Positions 37,029 to 46,417 of a stretch of DNA of 64,000 nt are shown one piece after another (the first letter of the stretch is position 1; every line of letters begins with the position of its first letter). The notes under the pieces were generated by a model. That model did not search any database. It saw only the letters and a list, made by a program, of their open reading frames with translations, and was not told the DNA's origin. The DNA is from Pseudomonas azotoformans. Its GTDB lineage: Bacteria > Pseudomonadota > Gammaproteobacteria > Pseudomonadales > Pseudomonadaceae. The position numbers and the translations under genes are program-made. The stretch covers positions 4,712,001 through 4,776,000 of the forward strand of contig NZ_CP014546.1 in the NCBI RefSeq assembly GCF_001579805.1, read 5' to 3'.

Positions 37029-38270
37029 TTAACCGCGTGGAGTCGCAGCGCTGGCAAGTTTCGGCGCGGCTTTATCCGGCGCCACTTGTTCCAGGTTGCT
37101 GGCTTCAAGCGCTTGTCGTTGTTGGGCCAAGGCGGCGAGGGTTTCCTTGCTGGCCATCGGAATGGTTTCCGGAGCGACCGGCGATCCTGGGCGCACGCGT
37201 TGCAGGCCCTTGACGATGATGGTGTCTTCTTTATTGAGGCCGCTGCGCACGATGCGCAAACCTTCGATTTTCGGCCCCAGTTCTACCGAGCGATACGCCG
37301 GCTTGTCGCCTTCCATCACCAGCACGAACTTCTTGCCGAGGTCGGTGCCGACGGCTTCGTCGTTGATCAGCACGGCGGAGTAGGTGCCGCTGCCGACCAG
37401 CTTCAGGCGGGCGTACAGGCCAGGGGTGTATTCGCCCTTGCTGTTATCGAACACGGCGCGACCACGGATGGTGCCGGTGGCCGGGTTGACCTGGTTGTCG
37501 ACGAAGTTCATCTGGCCCAGGTGCGGGTTACCGGTTTCGTTGGACAGGCCCAGGTACACCGGGGTGGTCGCACCGCGACGGCCTTGGCGAGCCAGTTCGG
37601 TGTACTTGAGGAACACGCGCTCATCGGCATCGAAGTAGGCGTAGACCTTGTCGGTCGAGACCACGCTGGTCAGCGCGGTGACATCGGCGGTCACCAGGTT
37701 GCCGGCGGTGATTTCGGCACGGCTGACACGGCCGCTGATCGGCGACGTGACGCGGGTGAAGCTCAGGTTCAGCTTGGCCAGGTCCAGCTGCGCCTGGATC
37801 CCGGCGACAGCGGCGCGGGCTTCCTGGGCGGCGGTGGTGCGCGAGTCAGCCAGTTCGGCGGAAATCGCATTGCTCTGGCGCAGGCGTTCACCGCGTTGAG
37901 CTTCGTTATCGCTGCGGGTGGCCGCGGCGCGGGTTTGTTGCAACTGGGCTTCAAGGCGACGCACTTCAGCCTGGAACGGACGTGGGTCGATCTGGAACAG
38001 CAGGTCGCCTTTCTTGACCAAAGCGCCTTCGGTGAAAGCGACTTGGTCAATCTGGCCAGACACGCGCGGACGAATCTGCACGGTTTCCGGGGCTTCCAGG
38101 CGACCAGTGAACTCATCCCACTCGTTGACCGGTTGCTCCAGCACCTTGGCCACGCTGACTTTGGCCGCTGGCATGGCGGCCGCTTGGTCCGGGGTCTTGC
38201 CGCACGCACTCATCACCACCACGGCCAGGATCGCCAGGGGGAAGCGCAAATGTTTGAGTGACTGTTCCAT
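37029..38270 (-). CDS. mexE: RND efflux periplasmic adaptor, MexE type
   Basis: A membrane-fusion lipoprotein of 413 residues. The signal ends in VMSAC (lipobox); the body shows VNEWDEFTGRLEAPETVQIRPRVSG, the coiled-coil hairpin, and STDKVYAYFDADERVFLKY, closely matching P. aeruginosa MexE as I know it. The start MEQSLKHLRFPLA is chosen by this similarity; the open frame continues to 38309. It is the first gene of mexE-mexF-oprN. No mexT-like LysR gene is adjacent, unlike in P. aeruginosa. Confidence 0.93.
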   Translation of the reverse strand: MEQSLKHLRFPLAILAVVVMSACGKTPDQAAAMPAAKVSVAKVLEQPVNEWDEFTGRLEAPETVQIRPRVSGQIDQVAFTEGALVKKGDLLFQIDPRPFQAEVRRLEAQLQQTRAAATRSDNEAQRGERLRQSNAISAELADSRTTAAQEARAAVAGIQAQLDLAKLNLSFTRVTSPISGRVSRAEITAGNLVTADVTALTSVVSTDKVYAYFDADERVFLKYTELARQGRRGATTPVYLGLSNETGNPHLGQMNFVDNQVNPATGTIRGRAVFDNSKGEYTPGLYARLKLVGSGTYSAVLINDEAVGTDLGKKFVLVMEGDKPAYRSVELGPKIEGLRIVRSGLNKEDTIIVKGLQRVRPGSPVAPETIPMASKETLAALAQQRQALEASNLEQVAPDKAAPKLASAATPRG

Positions 38271-38354
38271 GAGGTGCATCCGCCAATGTATTTGAGATGG
38301 GCGGATCATGCGCGGCGATGTGCTATGTCACGAATCGAATGAAGCAAAGGTAAC

Positions 38355-38371
38355 TATCATTCGGAATGATA
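38355..38371. promoter_or_regulatory. Inverted repeat upstream of mexE
   Basis: TATCATT and AATGATA form perfect 7-bp arms around CGG, 85-101 bp upstream of mexE. It is a candidate operator; it does not match the MexT nod-box pattern as I know it. The rest of the 410-bp gap to benR (38271-38680) shows no gene. Confidence 0.45.
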
Positions 38372-38680
38372 TAAGCGCGGGGTTAGCCCTCTAGCATGGG
38401 GGTTTCGTTAGCAGGCTATCAATGAGATTAATGGCAAAAGTCTTTTGCTGTACCGGTAAGGAACCTGATTGCGCCGCTCAGGGTCTGGCCGGTGCAGGAC
38501 ACCTTAAGATTGTTTCGGAATAAATCCAACTGCTGCGCCCGCGACTTCAAATAGCGCGGTGGAACGCGCAATTGCGGGGTTTCCATACCCGCTGAGTATT
38601 CATTGAGACCTTATCCATATTGGACGCCTTGCACCGCCAAGCGTCAGCCTGAACCCTATAACTATAAAAGAGGCGCAACC

Positions 38681-39628
38681 ATGACCGTGCTATTGAGTGA
38701 GCGCAGCCAGATTTTCCAACGTGCCGATGCCTATGCGGTCTCCGATTACGTCAACCAGCATGTCGGCAGCCACTGTATTCGCCTACCACCTCGTGGGCGG
38801 CCACAGGCGAGCATCAGCCACCGCACCTTTTCCAGCCTGGACCTGTGCCGGATCAGCTACGGTGCGCCGGTGCGAGTGACGTCGGATGCGCTGCAAACCA
38901 TCTATCACCTGCAAATCCTGCTGAGCGGTCACTGTCGCTCCAATGCCCGTGGGGTAGAGCAGGTCTTCCAACCCGGTGAGATCCTGCTGATCAACCCGGA
39001 TGACCCGGTGGACCTGACCTATTCCGCCGACTGCGAGAAATTCATCATCAAGTTGCCGGTGCGCCTGCTGGAGAACGCCTGCCTGGAACAGCGTTGGACG
39101 CTGCCGCAACAGGGCATCCGTTTCGCCACGGCGCGACATGCGCTGAGTGAGATGAGTGGGTTCCTGCAACTATTGGGGCTGATCTGCCATGAGGCTGAAA
39201 ACGCCGCCGCGTGCGAAGTACAAGGCCTGTATGAACGCATCGTGGCGAATAAACTGTTGGCGCTGTTGGCCAGCAACGTGTTGCGCGTTGCCCCGCAAGC
39301 GGCTCAAGGCGGTGGTTTCGAAGCGGTGCGCCAGTTCATTGAGGAACACCTGACCGAAGACATCAGCGTCGAACAACTGATGGCCACCGCCAAGGTCAGT
39401 GAGCGTTCGCTCTATACCCTGTTTGAACGTCAGGTCGGCCTGTCGCCGCGCGACTACGTGCGTCAACGCAAGCTGGAGCGCGTGCACGCGCGCTTGCAAT
39501 TGCCCTCGGCTCGTAGCGTGACCGAAGTGGCACTGGATCATGGCTTCGTGCATTTGGGGCGTTTTGCCGAAGCCTACCGCAAACGCTTCGGCGAATTGCC
39601 CTCGCAGACCTGGAAACGCCAGCGCTGA
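38681..39628 (+). CDS. benR: BenR, AraC/XylS-family activator of benzoate catabolism
   Basis: A 315-residue XylS-like activator. The N-terminal half is the AraC-binding-like domain (CRISYGAPVRVTSDALQTIYHLQILLSG). The C-terminal DNA-binding domain carries TAKVSERSLYTLFERQVGLSPRDYVRQRKLERVHARL and a second helix-turn-helix. A ribosome binding site AGAGG precedes the ATG; the frame extends to 38603 without family similarity. It is followed after 106 bp by benA, whose promoter holds two XylS/BenR-type half-sites. It should activate benA in response to benzoate. Confidence 0.92.
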   Translation: MTVLLSERSQIFQRADAYAVSDYVNQHVGSHCIRLPPRGRPQASISHRTFSSLDLCRISYGAPVRVTSDALQTIYHLQILLSGHCRSNARGVEQVFQPGEILLINPDDPVDLTYSADCEKFIIKLPVRLLENACLEQRWTLPQQGIRFATARHALSEMSGFLQLLGLICHEAENAAACEVQGLYERIVANKLLALLASNVLRVAPQAAQGGGFEAVRQFIEEHLTEDISVEQLMATAKVSERSLYTLFERQVGLSPRDYVRQRKLERVHARLQLPSARSVTEVALDHGFVHLGRFAEAYRKRFGELPSQTWKRQR

Positions 39629-39633
39629 CAGCC

Positions 39634-39669
39634 TGCGCCCGGCGGATAACGTTTTGCAGCCAACGGATA
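39634..39669 (+). promoter_or_regulatory. BenR/XylS-type tandem binding sites in the benA promoter
   Basis: Two direct repeats fit TGCA-N6-GGNTA: TGCG-CCCGGC-GGATA at 39634-39648 and TGCA-GCCAAC-GGATA at 39655-39669. They start 21 bp apart, as in the TOL Pm promoter. The downstream copy abuts a possible -35. Confidence 0.85.
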
Positions 39670-39696
39670 TTGAGGAGTGGAGCGTGCCCCTACAGT
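39668..39696 (+). promoter_or_regulatory. benA core promoter
   Basis: TATTGA (39668-39673) and TACAGT (39691-39696) are 17 bp apart. The -35 overlaps the proximal BenR half-site by two bases, as expected of a class II activator site. Confidence 0.6.
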
Positions 39697-39734
39697 GAAG
39701 GCGCCTGATACAAGAACAACCGAGGGCCTACCCC

Positions 39735-41111
39735 ATGATCAGCACGCTCGACCGCCTCGCCCGGCAACTCGGCGAATCCGTCCAGGAAGATCCCGCCACC
39801 GGGGTGTTCCGCTGCCGCCGCGATATCTTTACCGACCCTGACCTGTTCGCCCTGGAGATCAAACACATCTTCGAAGGCGGTTGGATCTACCTGGCGCACG
39901 AAAGCCAGGTGCCCGAGATCAACGACTACTTCACCACCTGGATCGGCCGCCAACCGGTGGTCATCACTCGCGATAAACACGGCACCCTGCATGGCCTGGT
40001 CAACGCCTGCGCGCACCGTGGCGCCATGCTCTGCCGGCGCAAGCAAGGCAACAAAGGCTCGTTTACTTGTCCGTTCCACGGCTGGACGTTCAGCAATGCC
40101 GGCAAGTTGCTCAAAGTGAAGGATGCCAAGACCGGCGCTTACCCGGACAGCTTCGATTGCGACGGCTCCCACGACTTGACGCGCCTGGGTCGTTTCGAAA
40201 ACTACCGTGGCTTCCTGTTTGGCAGCCTCAGCGAATCCGTACCGGAACTCAGCGATTACCTGGGTGAAACCCGCGTGATCATCGACCAGATGGTCGATCA
40301 GGCGCCCTTGGGCCTGGAAGTGCTGCGCGGCAGTTCGTCTTATGTGTACGACGGCAACTGGAAGCTGCAGATCGAAAACGGCGCCGACGGGTATCACGTC
40401 AGTTCGGTGCACTGGAACTACTCGGCGACCATGGGCCGGCGCAACTACGAAGCCGAAGGCACCCGCACCGTGGACGCCAATGGCTGGTCGAAAAGCCTGG
40501 GCGGCGTCTATGCTTTCGAACACGGGCACATCCTGCTGTGGACACGCCTGCTCAACCCCGAAGTACGCCCGGTGCATGCTCACCGCGAGGCCCTTGCAGA
40601 GCGTCTGGGCAAGGAGCGCGCCGACTTTATCGTCGATCAGACGCGCAATCTGTGCCTCTATCCCAACGTGTACCTGATGGACCAGTTCTCCACACAGATT
40701 CGCGTGGTACGGCCGATTGCCGTCGACAAGACCGAAGTCACCATCTATTGCATGGCGCCCATCGGCGAAAGCGCCGAGGAGCGCGCCACCCGTATCCGCC
40801 AGTACGAAGACTTCTTCAACGTCAGCGGCATGGGCACGCCGGATGACCTGGAAGAATTCCGCGCCTGCCAGACCGGCTACCAAGGCGCGACCACCCTGTG
40901 GAACGACCTCAGCCGTGGCGCCAAACAGTGGGTTGAGGGCGCCGATGAAAACGCCCAGGCCATGGGCATGCACCCGCAGCTCAGCGGGATCAAGACCGAA
41001 GACGAAGGCCTGTTCGTACGCCAGCACGCCCATTGGGCGCAGAGCCTGCAACGCGCCATCCAGCACGAGCAGCAGGGCCTGATTGCCAGCGACAAGGCGG
41101 TGCTGTCATGA
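39735..41111 (+). CDS. benA: Benzoate 1,2-dioxygenase alpha subunit
   Basis: A 458-residue large terminal oxygenase subunit. The Rieske cluster ligands are C-A-H and C-P-F-H in CAHRGAMLCRR and TCPFHGWTF (about residues 93-117), and the mononuclear iron site follows ENGADGYHVSSVHWNY (two His). It dihydroxylates benzoate to the cis-1,2-diol-1-carboxylate. Anthranilate dioxygenase AntA is the main alternative, but the presence of benD, benK, benF and benR supports benzoate. It overlaps benB by four bases. Confidence 0.93.
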   Translation: MISTLDRLARQLGESVQEDPATGVFRCRRDIFTDPDLFALEIKHIFEGGWIYLAHESQVPEINDYFTTWIGRQPVVITRDKHGTLHGLVNACAHRGAMLCRRKQGNKGSFTCPFHGWTFSNAGKLLKVKDAKTGAYPDSFDCDGSHDLTRLGRFENYRGFLFGSLSESVPELSDYLGETRVIIDQMVDQAPLGLEVLRGSSSYVYDGNWKLQIENGADGYHVSSVHWNYSATMGRRNYEAEGTRTVDANGWSKSLGGVYAFEHGHILLWTRLLNPEVRPVHAHREALAERLGKERADFIVDQTRNLCLYPNVYLMDQFSTQIRVVRPIAVDKTEVTIYCMAPIGESAEERATRIRQYEDFFNVSGMGTPDDLEEFRACQTGYQGATTLWNDLSRGAKQWVEGADENAQAMGMHPQLSGIKTEDEGLFVRQHAHWAQSLQRAIQHEQQGLIASDKAVLS

Positions 41112-41596
41112 GTACCTCCCGCGACCGCCTGCTCGACTTTCTCTACCGCGAAGCGCGCCTGCTGGATGATCGCCAGTGGGACGCGTGGCTGGAGTGCTAC
41201 TCGCCCAAGGTCGAATTCTGGATGCCGGCGTGGGACGATCACGACACCCTCACCGAAGACCCGCAAAGCGAAATCTCGCTGATCTACTACCCCAGCCGTG
41301 ACGGACTGGAAGACCGCGTGTTCCGCATCAAGACCGAACGCTCCAGCGCCAGTACGCCGGAGCCGCGCACCGCGCACCTGATCACCAACCTCGAAGTGCT
41401 GGCCGACGACGGCGAGCACGTGATGTTGCGCTTCAACTGGCAAACCCTCAGCCACCGCTACAAGACCACGGACACGTACTTCGGCACCTCGTTCTACAGC
41501 CTCGATATGCGCGGCGAACAGCCGCTGATCACGCGCAAGAAGGTGGTGCTGAAAAACGACTACATCCATCAGGTCATCGATATCTACCACATCTGA
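41108..41596 (+). CDS. benB: Benzoate 1,2-dioxygenase beta subunit
   Basis: A 162-residue small oxygenase subunit of the ring-hydroxylating beta family (FLYREARLLDDRQWDAWLECY, then the RTAHLITNLEV region), an NTF2-like fold with a structural role in the alpha3-beta3 oxygenase. The ATG overlaps the benA stop (ATGA), which fixes the start; the longer open frame to 41033 lies inside benA. Confidence 0.93.
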   Translation: MSTSRDRLLDFLYREARLLDDRQWDAWLECYSPKVEFWMPAWDDHDTLTEDPQSEISLIYYPSRDGLEDRVFRIKTERSSASTPEPRTAHLITNLEVLADDGEHVMLRFNWQTLSHRYKTTDTYFGTSFYSLDMRGEQPLITRKKVVLKNDYIHQVIDIYHI

Positions 41597-41606
41597 GGAC
41601 AGCCCC

Positions 41607-42629
41607 ATGACGTACGCCATTGCCCTGAACTTCGAGGATGGGGTCACCCGTTTCATCGACTGCAAGGTGGGTGAAAAGGTATTGGATGCGGCCTTTCGCC
41701 AACGTATCAACCTGCCCATGGATTGCTCGGACGGTGTCTGCGGCACCTGCAAATGCCGCTGTGAAACCGGCGTCTACGACTTGGGGGACGATTACATCGA
41801 CGACGCCCTCAGCGAAGACGAAGCCCAGCAACGGCAGGTGCTGACTTGCCAGATGGTGCCGCAGTCCGATTGCGTGATAGCGGTGCCGGTGCCCTCCAGT
41901 GCCTGCAAGACCGGCACTGCGCAGTTTGCCGCAACGCTCTCCCGTATTACCCCGCACGCCGATGCGGCGCTGGAGGTGTGTTTCGAGCTGGACCAGGCAC
42001 CGGTTTTCCTGCCGGGCCAATACGTGAATATCGGCGTGCCGGGCAGCGGGCAGACTCGTTCCTATTCGTTCAGCAACCGCCCCGGCGACACGTGCGCCTC
42101 GTTCTTGATCAAGCATGTGCCCGGCGGGTTGATGAGCGGCTGGCTTGCACAGGCAGAGGTGGGTGACGCAGTGCCGATGACCGGCCCCCTGGGCAGCTTT
42201 TATCTGCGCGAAGTGACACGGCCCTTGTTGCTGTTGGCCGGTGGCACCGGGCTGGCGCCGTTTTTGTCGATGCTCGAAGTGCTGGCGGAGCGTCAGGAGA
42301 CGCGCACGATCACGCTGATCTACGGCGTGACCCGTGACGCGGACCTGGTGATGGTCGAGGCGCTGCAAGCGTTTGCCCAGCGCCTGCCGAACTTGAGCGT
42401 CGTCACCTGCGTGGCCGACCCGCAGACCCCCCATCCGCGCCAAGGCTATGTCACCCAGCACATGGCGAACGACCTGCTTAACCACGGTGACGTCGATGTG
42501 TACCTGTGCGGCCCGCCGCCGATGGTGGATGCCGTGCGACAGCACTTCAAGCAACAGGGCGTCAGCCCGGCCGGCTTCTACTACGAGAAGTTCACGCCCA
42601 ACGCCATCGTCACCGGCGACGCCGCCTGA
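41607..42629 (+). CDS. benC: Benzoate 1,2-dioxygenase reductase
   Basis: A 340-residue electron-transfer component. The N-terminal plant-type [2Fe-2S] domain has CSDGVCGTCKCRC and the distal Cys in VLTCQM. An FAD domain follows with RSYSFSN and an NAD domain with LLAGGTGLAPFLSM, ending CGPPPMVDAV. It passes electrons from NADH to the BenAB Rieske centre. It lies 10 bp after benB. Confidence 0.95.
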   Translation: MTYAIALNFEDGVTRFIDCKVGEKVLDAAFRQRINLPMDCSDGVCGTCKCRCETGVYDLGDDYIDDALSEDEAQQRQVLTCQMVPQSDCVIAVPVPSSACKTGTAQFAATLSRITPHADAALEVCFELDQAPVFLPGQYVNIGVPGSGQTRSYSFSNRPGDTCASFLIKHVPGGLMSGWLAQAEVGDAVPMTGPLGSFYLREVTRPLLLLAGGTGLAPFLSMLEVLAERQETRTITLIYGVTRDADLVMVEALQAFAQRLPNLSVVTCVADPQTPHPRQGYVTQHMANDLLNHGDVDVYLCGPPPMVDAVRQHFKQQGVSPAGFYYEKFTPNAIVTGDAA

Positions 42630-42639
42630 GGAAACCCAC

Positions 42640-43401
42640 ATGACACTACGTTTCAATAGCCAGGTCGCGCTGGTCACAGGCGCAGCACAGGGCATTGGCC
42701 GGCGCGTTGCCGAACGCTTGCTGGAGGAGGGCGCCTGGCTGGTGGCGGTCGATCGTTCGGAGCTTGTGCATGAATTGCAGCACACGCGGGCGCTGACTCT
42801 TACCGCCGACCTGGAGCAGCACGCCGAATGCGCACGGGTGATGGCGCAGGCCAAGGCGCGTTTCGAGCGCATCGACATCCTGATCAACAACGTCGGCGGC
42901 ACCATCTGGGCCAAACCCTTCGAGCACTACGCAGAGCCGGAAATCGAAGCGGAAGTGCGCCGCTCATTGTTCCCCACGCTGTGGTGCTGCCACTGCGTGT
43001 TGCCTTACATGCTGGAGCAGGGCAGCGGCGCCATCGTCAACGTGTCGTCGATTGCCACGCGCGGCATCAATCGGGTGCCCTATGGCGCGGCCAAGGGCGG
43101 GGTGAATGCGCTGACCGCCTGCCTGGCCCTGGAAACCGCCGGCCATGGCATTCGCATCAACGCCACGGCACCCGGCGGCACCGAAGCTCCGCCACGCCGC
43201 ATTCCGCGCAACAGCCAGGCGCAAAGCGAACAGGAACGCGTTTGGTATCAACAGATCGTCGATCAGACTCTCGACAGTAGCCCGATGAAACGCTACGGCA
43301 GCATTGACGAGCAAGTCGGCGCGATCCTGTTCCTGGCCTCTCACGAAGCCTCCTACATCACCGGCGTGACCTTGCCCGTAGGAGGCGGCGACCTAGGCTG
43401 A
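42640..43401 (+). CDS. benD: cis-1,6-dihydroxycyclohexa-2,4-diene-1-carboxylate dehydrogenase
   Basis: A 253-residue short-chain dehydrogenase. The NAD-binding TGAAQGIG lies near residue 13, NNVGG follows, the catalytic Ser is in IVNVSSIATRG and Tyr-x3-Lys in PYGAAKGG. It oxidatively decarboxylates the benzoate cis-diol to catechol. The ATG at 42640 has GAGGA eight bases upstream; the open frame to 42448 lies in benC. Catechol would then need cat genes, which are not in this window. Confidence 0.93.
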   Translation: MTLRFNSQVALVTGAAQGIGRRVAERLLEEGAWLVAVDRSELVHELQHTRALTLTADLEQHAECARVMAQAKARFERIDILINNVGGTIWAKPFEHYAEPEIEAEVRRSLFPTLWCCHCVLPYMLEQGSGAIVNVSSIATRGINRVPYGAAKGGVNALTACLALETAGHGIRINATAPGGTEAPPRRIPRNSQAQSEQERVWYQQIVDQTLDSSPMKRYGSIDEQVGAILFLASHEASYITGVTLPVGGGDLG

Positions 43402-43455
43402 GCGCCGTTACCCCTGCAGACACTGACTCACAACAACAATAAAGAGAGCACTGCC

Positions 43456-44790
43456 ATGCGTACCCATGACGTTCATTCGATTATCGATAATGCCCGCTTC
43501 AGCCGTTTTCACTGGAGGGTGGTGGGCCTGTGTGCCTTGCTGTTGATCTTTGACGGCTATGACTTGTTTATCTACGGCGTGGTGCTGCCGTCCATCATGA
43601 AAGAATGGAACCTGTCGCCGCTGCAGGCCGGTGCGCTGGGCAGTTATGCACTGTTCGGCATGATGTTCGGCGCGCTGGTGTTTGGCAGCCTGGCGGACCG
43701 GTTCGGGCGCAAAAAAGGCATCGCCGTGTGCTTCGCGCTGTTCAGCGTTGCCACGGTGATCAACGGCTTTGCCAGCAGTCCCACCGAATTCGGCATCTGT
43801 CGTTTTATCGCGGGCCTGGGCTGCGGTGGCCTGATGCCCAATGCGGCGGCACTGATGAACGAATATGCGCCGAAGAAACTGCGCAGCACACTGATGGCGG
43901 TGATGTTCAGCGGCTATTCCTTGGGCGGCATGCTCGCGGCCAGTGTCGGGATTTTCATGCTGCCCAATTATGGCTGGTCGTCGATGTTCTTCGCGGCGGC
44001 TATTCCGCTGTTGCTGCTGCCGTTGATCGTGTTTTGGCTGCCCGAATCCATCGGTTTTCTGGTGCGTCAGGGTCGCCAGGAGCAGGCGCGGGCGTTGCTG
44101 ATGCGACTGTCGCCGGGTACGCAGATCGAGGCAGGTGATGAACTGTTGCTCAACGAAGTAAAAGCCAAGGGCGCTTCGGTGGTGGAGCTGTTTCGCCATG
44201 GCCTGGGCGTGCGCACGGCGATGGTCTGGACCGCGTTTTTCTGCTGCCTGTTGATGGTGTACGCACTGAGTTCCTGGCTGCCCAAACTGATGGCGGGCGC
44301 CGGTTACAGCCTGGGGTCCAGTCTGTCGTTCCTGGTGGCATTGAACCTGGGCGGCATGGCCGGGGCGCTTGTCGGTGGCTGGCTGGGTGACCGGTTGAAC
44401 CTGATCAAGGTGATGATCGGCTTCTTCGTCACCGGTGTGGTTTCCATCAGCTTGCTGGGGATCAACAGCCCGATGCCGGTCCTGTACCTGCTGATTTTCC
44501 TCGCGGGCGCCACCACCATCGGCACGCAAATCCTGCTGTATGCCGCTGCGGCGCAGCTCTACGGTTTGTCCATGCGTGCCACCGGCCTGGGTTGGGCGTC
44601 CGGGATCGGTCGCAACGGCGCAATCGTCGGCCCGTTGCTGGGCGGCGCCTTGATGTCTGCGGAGCTGCCGTTGCAGCTCAACTTCCTGGTCTTTGCCATT
44701 CCGGGTGCGATTGCTGCGCTGGCGATGATGACCTACGCCCTGAGTCAGCGTCGGCCGCGCAGCCATCTGGAGGCTGCTGGCGTGCGTTGA
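43456..44790 (+). CDS. benK: Benzoate MFS transporter BenK
   Basis: A 444-residue carrier of the aromatic acid:proton symporter family, with 12 helices. DGYDLFIYGVVLPSIMKEW in helix 1 and GSLADRFGRKKGI (motif A) are diagnostic of BenK/PcaK. It imports benzoate across the inner membrane. GAGAG precedes the ATG. It is the fifth gene of the ben operon, 54 bp after benD. Confidence 0.92.
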   Translation: MRTHDVHSIIDNARFSRFHWRVVGLCALLLIFDGYDLFIYGVVLPSIMKEWNLSPLQAGALGSYALFGMMFGALVFGSLADRFGRKKGIAVCFALFSVATVINGFASSPTEFGICRFIAGLGCGGLMPNAAALMNEYAPKKLRSTLMAVMFSGYSLGGMLAASVGIFMLPNYGWSSMFFAAAIPLLLLPLIVFWLPESIGFLVRQGRQEQARALLMRLSPGTQIEAGDELLLNEVKAKGASVVELFRHGLGVRTAMVWTAFFCCLLMVYALSSWLPKLMAGAGYSLGSSLSFLVALNLGGMAGALVGGWLGDRLNLIKVMIGFFVTGVVSISLLGINSPMPVLYLLIFLAGATTIGTQILLYAAAAQLYGLSMRATGLGWASGIGRNGAIVGPLLGGALMSAELPLQLNFLVFAIPGAIAALAMMTYALSQRRPRSHLEAAGVR

Positions 44791-44829
44791 TCTGCCATCG
44801 TCGATAACAACAATTAAAAGAGCAACGAC

Positions 44830-46086
44830 ATGAATCAACAGACCCTACAGCGTATCTGGCTGCCCCTACTCGGCATGCCCCTGGCGGCGACCGCGTCCGA
44901 AGGCGGCTTTTTCGAAGGCTCGAGTGCCACTTTGCAAGCCCGCAACTATTACTTCAGCCGTGACTTCTCCGACATTGTCGGGGCCAACAAACAATCCAAG
45001 GCCGAAGAGTGGGGGCAGGGTTTTATCCTCACCTATAAATCCGGTTACACCCCAGGGCCTGTCGGCTTCGGCCTGGATGCGCTCGGCACCCTGGGCCTCA
45101 AGCTCGACAGCAGCCCGGACCGGGTCAACAGCGGCTTGTTACCGGTCAAGGACGATGGCCGTGCGGCAGACGACTACAGCCGCTTCGGCCTGACCTTCAA
45201 GGCACGGGTTTCCAAGACCGAGCTGAAAGTGGGTGAGTTACAGCCCAACCTGCCGGTGCTCGCCTTCAGCGATATCCGCCTGCTGCCGCCAAGTTATCAA
45301 GGGGTGAGCATCAGCTCCAGTGAGGTCGCTGGCCTTACGCTGCAGGCCGGGCACCTGACCACCACCAGCCTGCGTAATGAGGCCGGCGACGAGAAGATGA
45401 TCGCCATGCTCGGCCATGTACCGCAGCGCAGTGCCGACAGCGACGCCTTCAACTATGTCGGCGGCGACTACGCCTTCAATGGCAATCGCACCAGCGTCAG
45501 CCTCTGGCGTGGCCAGTTGCAAGACATCTATGCGCAGAACTTTCTTGGCTTCAAGCACAGCCAGCCGATGGGTGATTGGGTGCTGGGGGCTAACCTGGGT
45601 TACTACGCAGCGCGAGAGGACGGCGATAAATTGCTCGGCAAGATCGACAACCAGGCGTTTTTCTCGCTGCTGTCGGTCAGGCGGGGTGGCCATACCGTCT
45701 ATGTCGGCTACCAGGCGATGTACGGTGACAGCGCGTTCCCACGGGTGTTTGCCAACGTCACGCCGCTGGGCAACGAGGTGCCCACCTACGAGTTTGCCTA
45801 CACCGACGAGCGCTCCTGGCAAGTGCGCTACGACTATGACTTCGGGGTACTCGGGCTCCCAGGGTTGGTCACGACAGTGCGCTACATCACCGGCGACAAC
45901 GTGACCACCGGCGCGGGTTATGAGGGCAAGGACCGTGAGCGTGACCTGGATATCGGCTACGCCGTGCAGAACGGTGCCCTGCGCGGCCTGGGTATCCGGT
46001 TGCGCAATGTCATGGCGCGCTCCAACTACCGCAGCGATATCGACGAGAACCGGCTGATCCTCAGTTACACCTGGACGCTGCTTTAA
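44830..46086 (+). CDS. benF: OprD-family outer-membrane porin BenF
   Basis: A 418-residue OprD/OccK-type 18-strand barrel. A short signal peptide ends ATASEGG; the mature part starts [21 protein letters not shown] as in OprD members, includes KVSELQP-like [11 protein letters not shown] and the PPSYQG loop, and ends in an aromatic-rich strand (ILSYTWTLL). BenF-type porins carry benzoate and other aromatic acids across the outer membrane. It is the last gene of the operon, and its final bases overlap the opposing DUF2790 gene by four. Confidence 0.88.
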   Translation: MNQQTLQRIWLPLLGMPLAATASEGGFFEGSSATLQARNYYFSRDFSDIVGANKQSKAEEWGQGFILTYKSGYTPGPVGFGLDALGTLGLKLDSSPDRVNSGLLPVKDDGRAADDYSRFGLTFKARVSKTELKVGELQPNLPVLAFSDIRLLPPSYQGVSISSSEVAGLTLQAGHLTTTSLRNEAGDEKMIAMLGHVPQRSADSDAFNYVGGDYAFNGNRTSVSLWRGQLQDIYAQNFLGFKHSQPMGDWVLGANLGYYAAREDGDKLLGKIDNQAFFSLLSVRRGGHTVYVGYQAMYGDSAFPRVFANVTPLGNEVPTYEFAYTDERSWQVRYDYDFGVLGLPGLVTTVRYITGDNVTTGAGYEGKDRERDLDIGYAVQNGALRGLGIRLRNVMARSNYRSDIDENRLILSYTWTLL

Positions 46087-46307
46087 ACGCCGCCCTGGCA
46101 CGTGCCCATCACCAGGTAGTTCACGCTATGGCTGACGCCCTGGCTGTCGACGTACACCAGGGTCGCTGGCTCGACCTGGCAACTGCCTGGCACGGGCGTC
46201 ACGGAAACGATGCGCTGGATATCCGGCGCAGCGTTCTCAGGGCTGCCCTGGGCAAAGGCACCGCTGGCGCCGAAAAGCAGGATAAGGCTGGAAAATTTGA
46301 TCTTCAT
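46083..46307 (-). CDS. DUF2790 small periplasmic protein
   Basis: A 74-residue secreted protein: signal peptide [19 protein letters not shown], then about 55 residues with two Cys ([17 protein letters not shown] and MGTCQGGV) that may form a disulfide. DUF2790 is found mainly in Pseudomonas and often lies beside transport or metal-response genes; its function is unknown. It is convergent with benF. Confidence 0.8.
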   Translation of the reverse strand: MKIKFSSLILLFGASGAFAQGSPENAAPDIQRIVSVTPVPGSCQVEPATLVYVDSQGVSHSVNYLVMGTCQGGV

Positions 46308-46417
46308 ACGGTGGCCCTCGGTCAGTTGGCTTCAGTTTAGTCAGAACCGCGCAGCGTTAAAGACAGGGCCAGGTAAATGACTCATACGGATTACGTAGCA
46401 ATCGCGGGGCAACACTG

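Noticed and set aside
39735..42629. antABC (anthranilate dioxygenase) as the identity of the dioxygenase genes
   Set aside because: The operon also has benD, a BenK-type carrier, a BenF-type porin and a XylS-like regulator; anthranilate dioxygenase needs no diol dehydrogenase.
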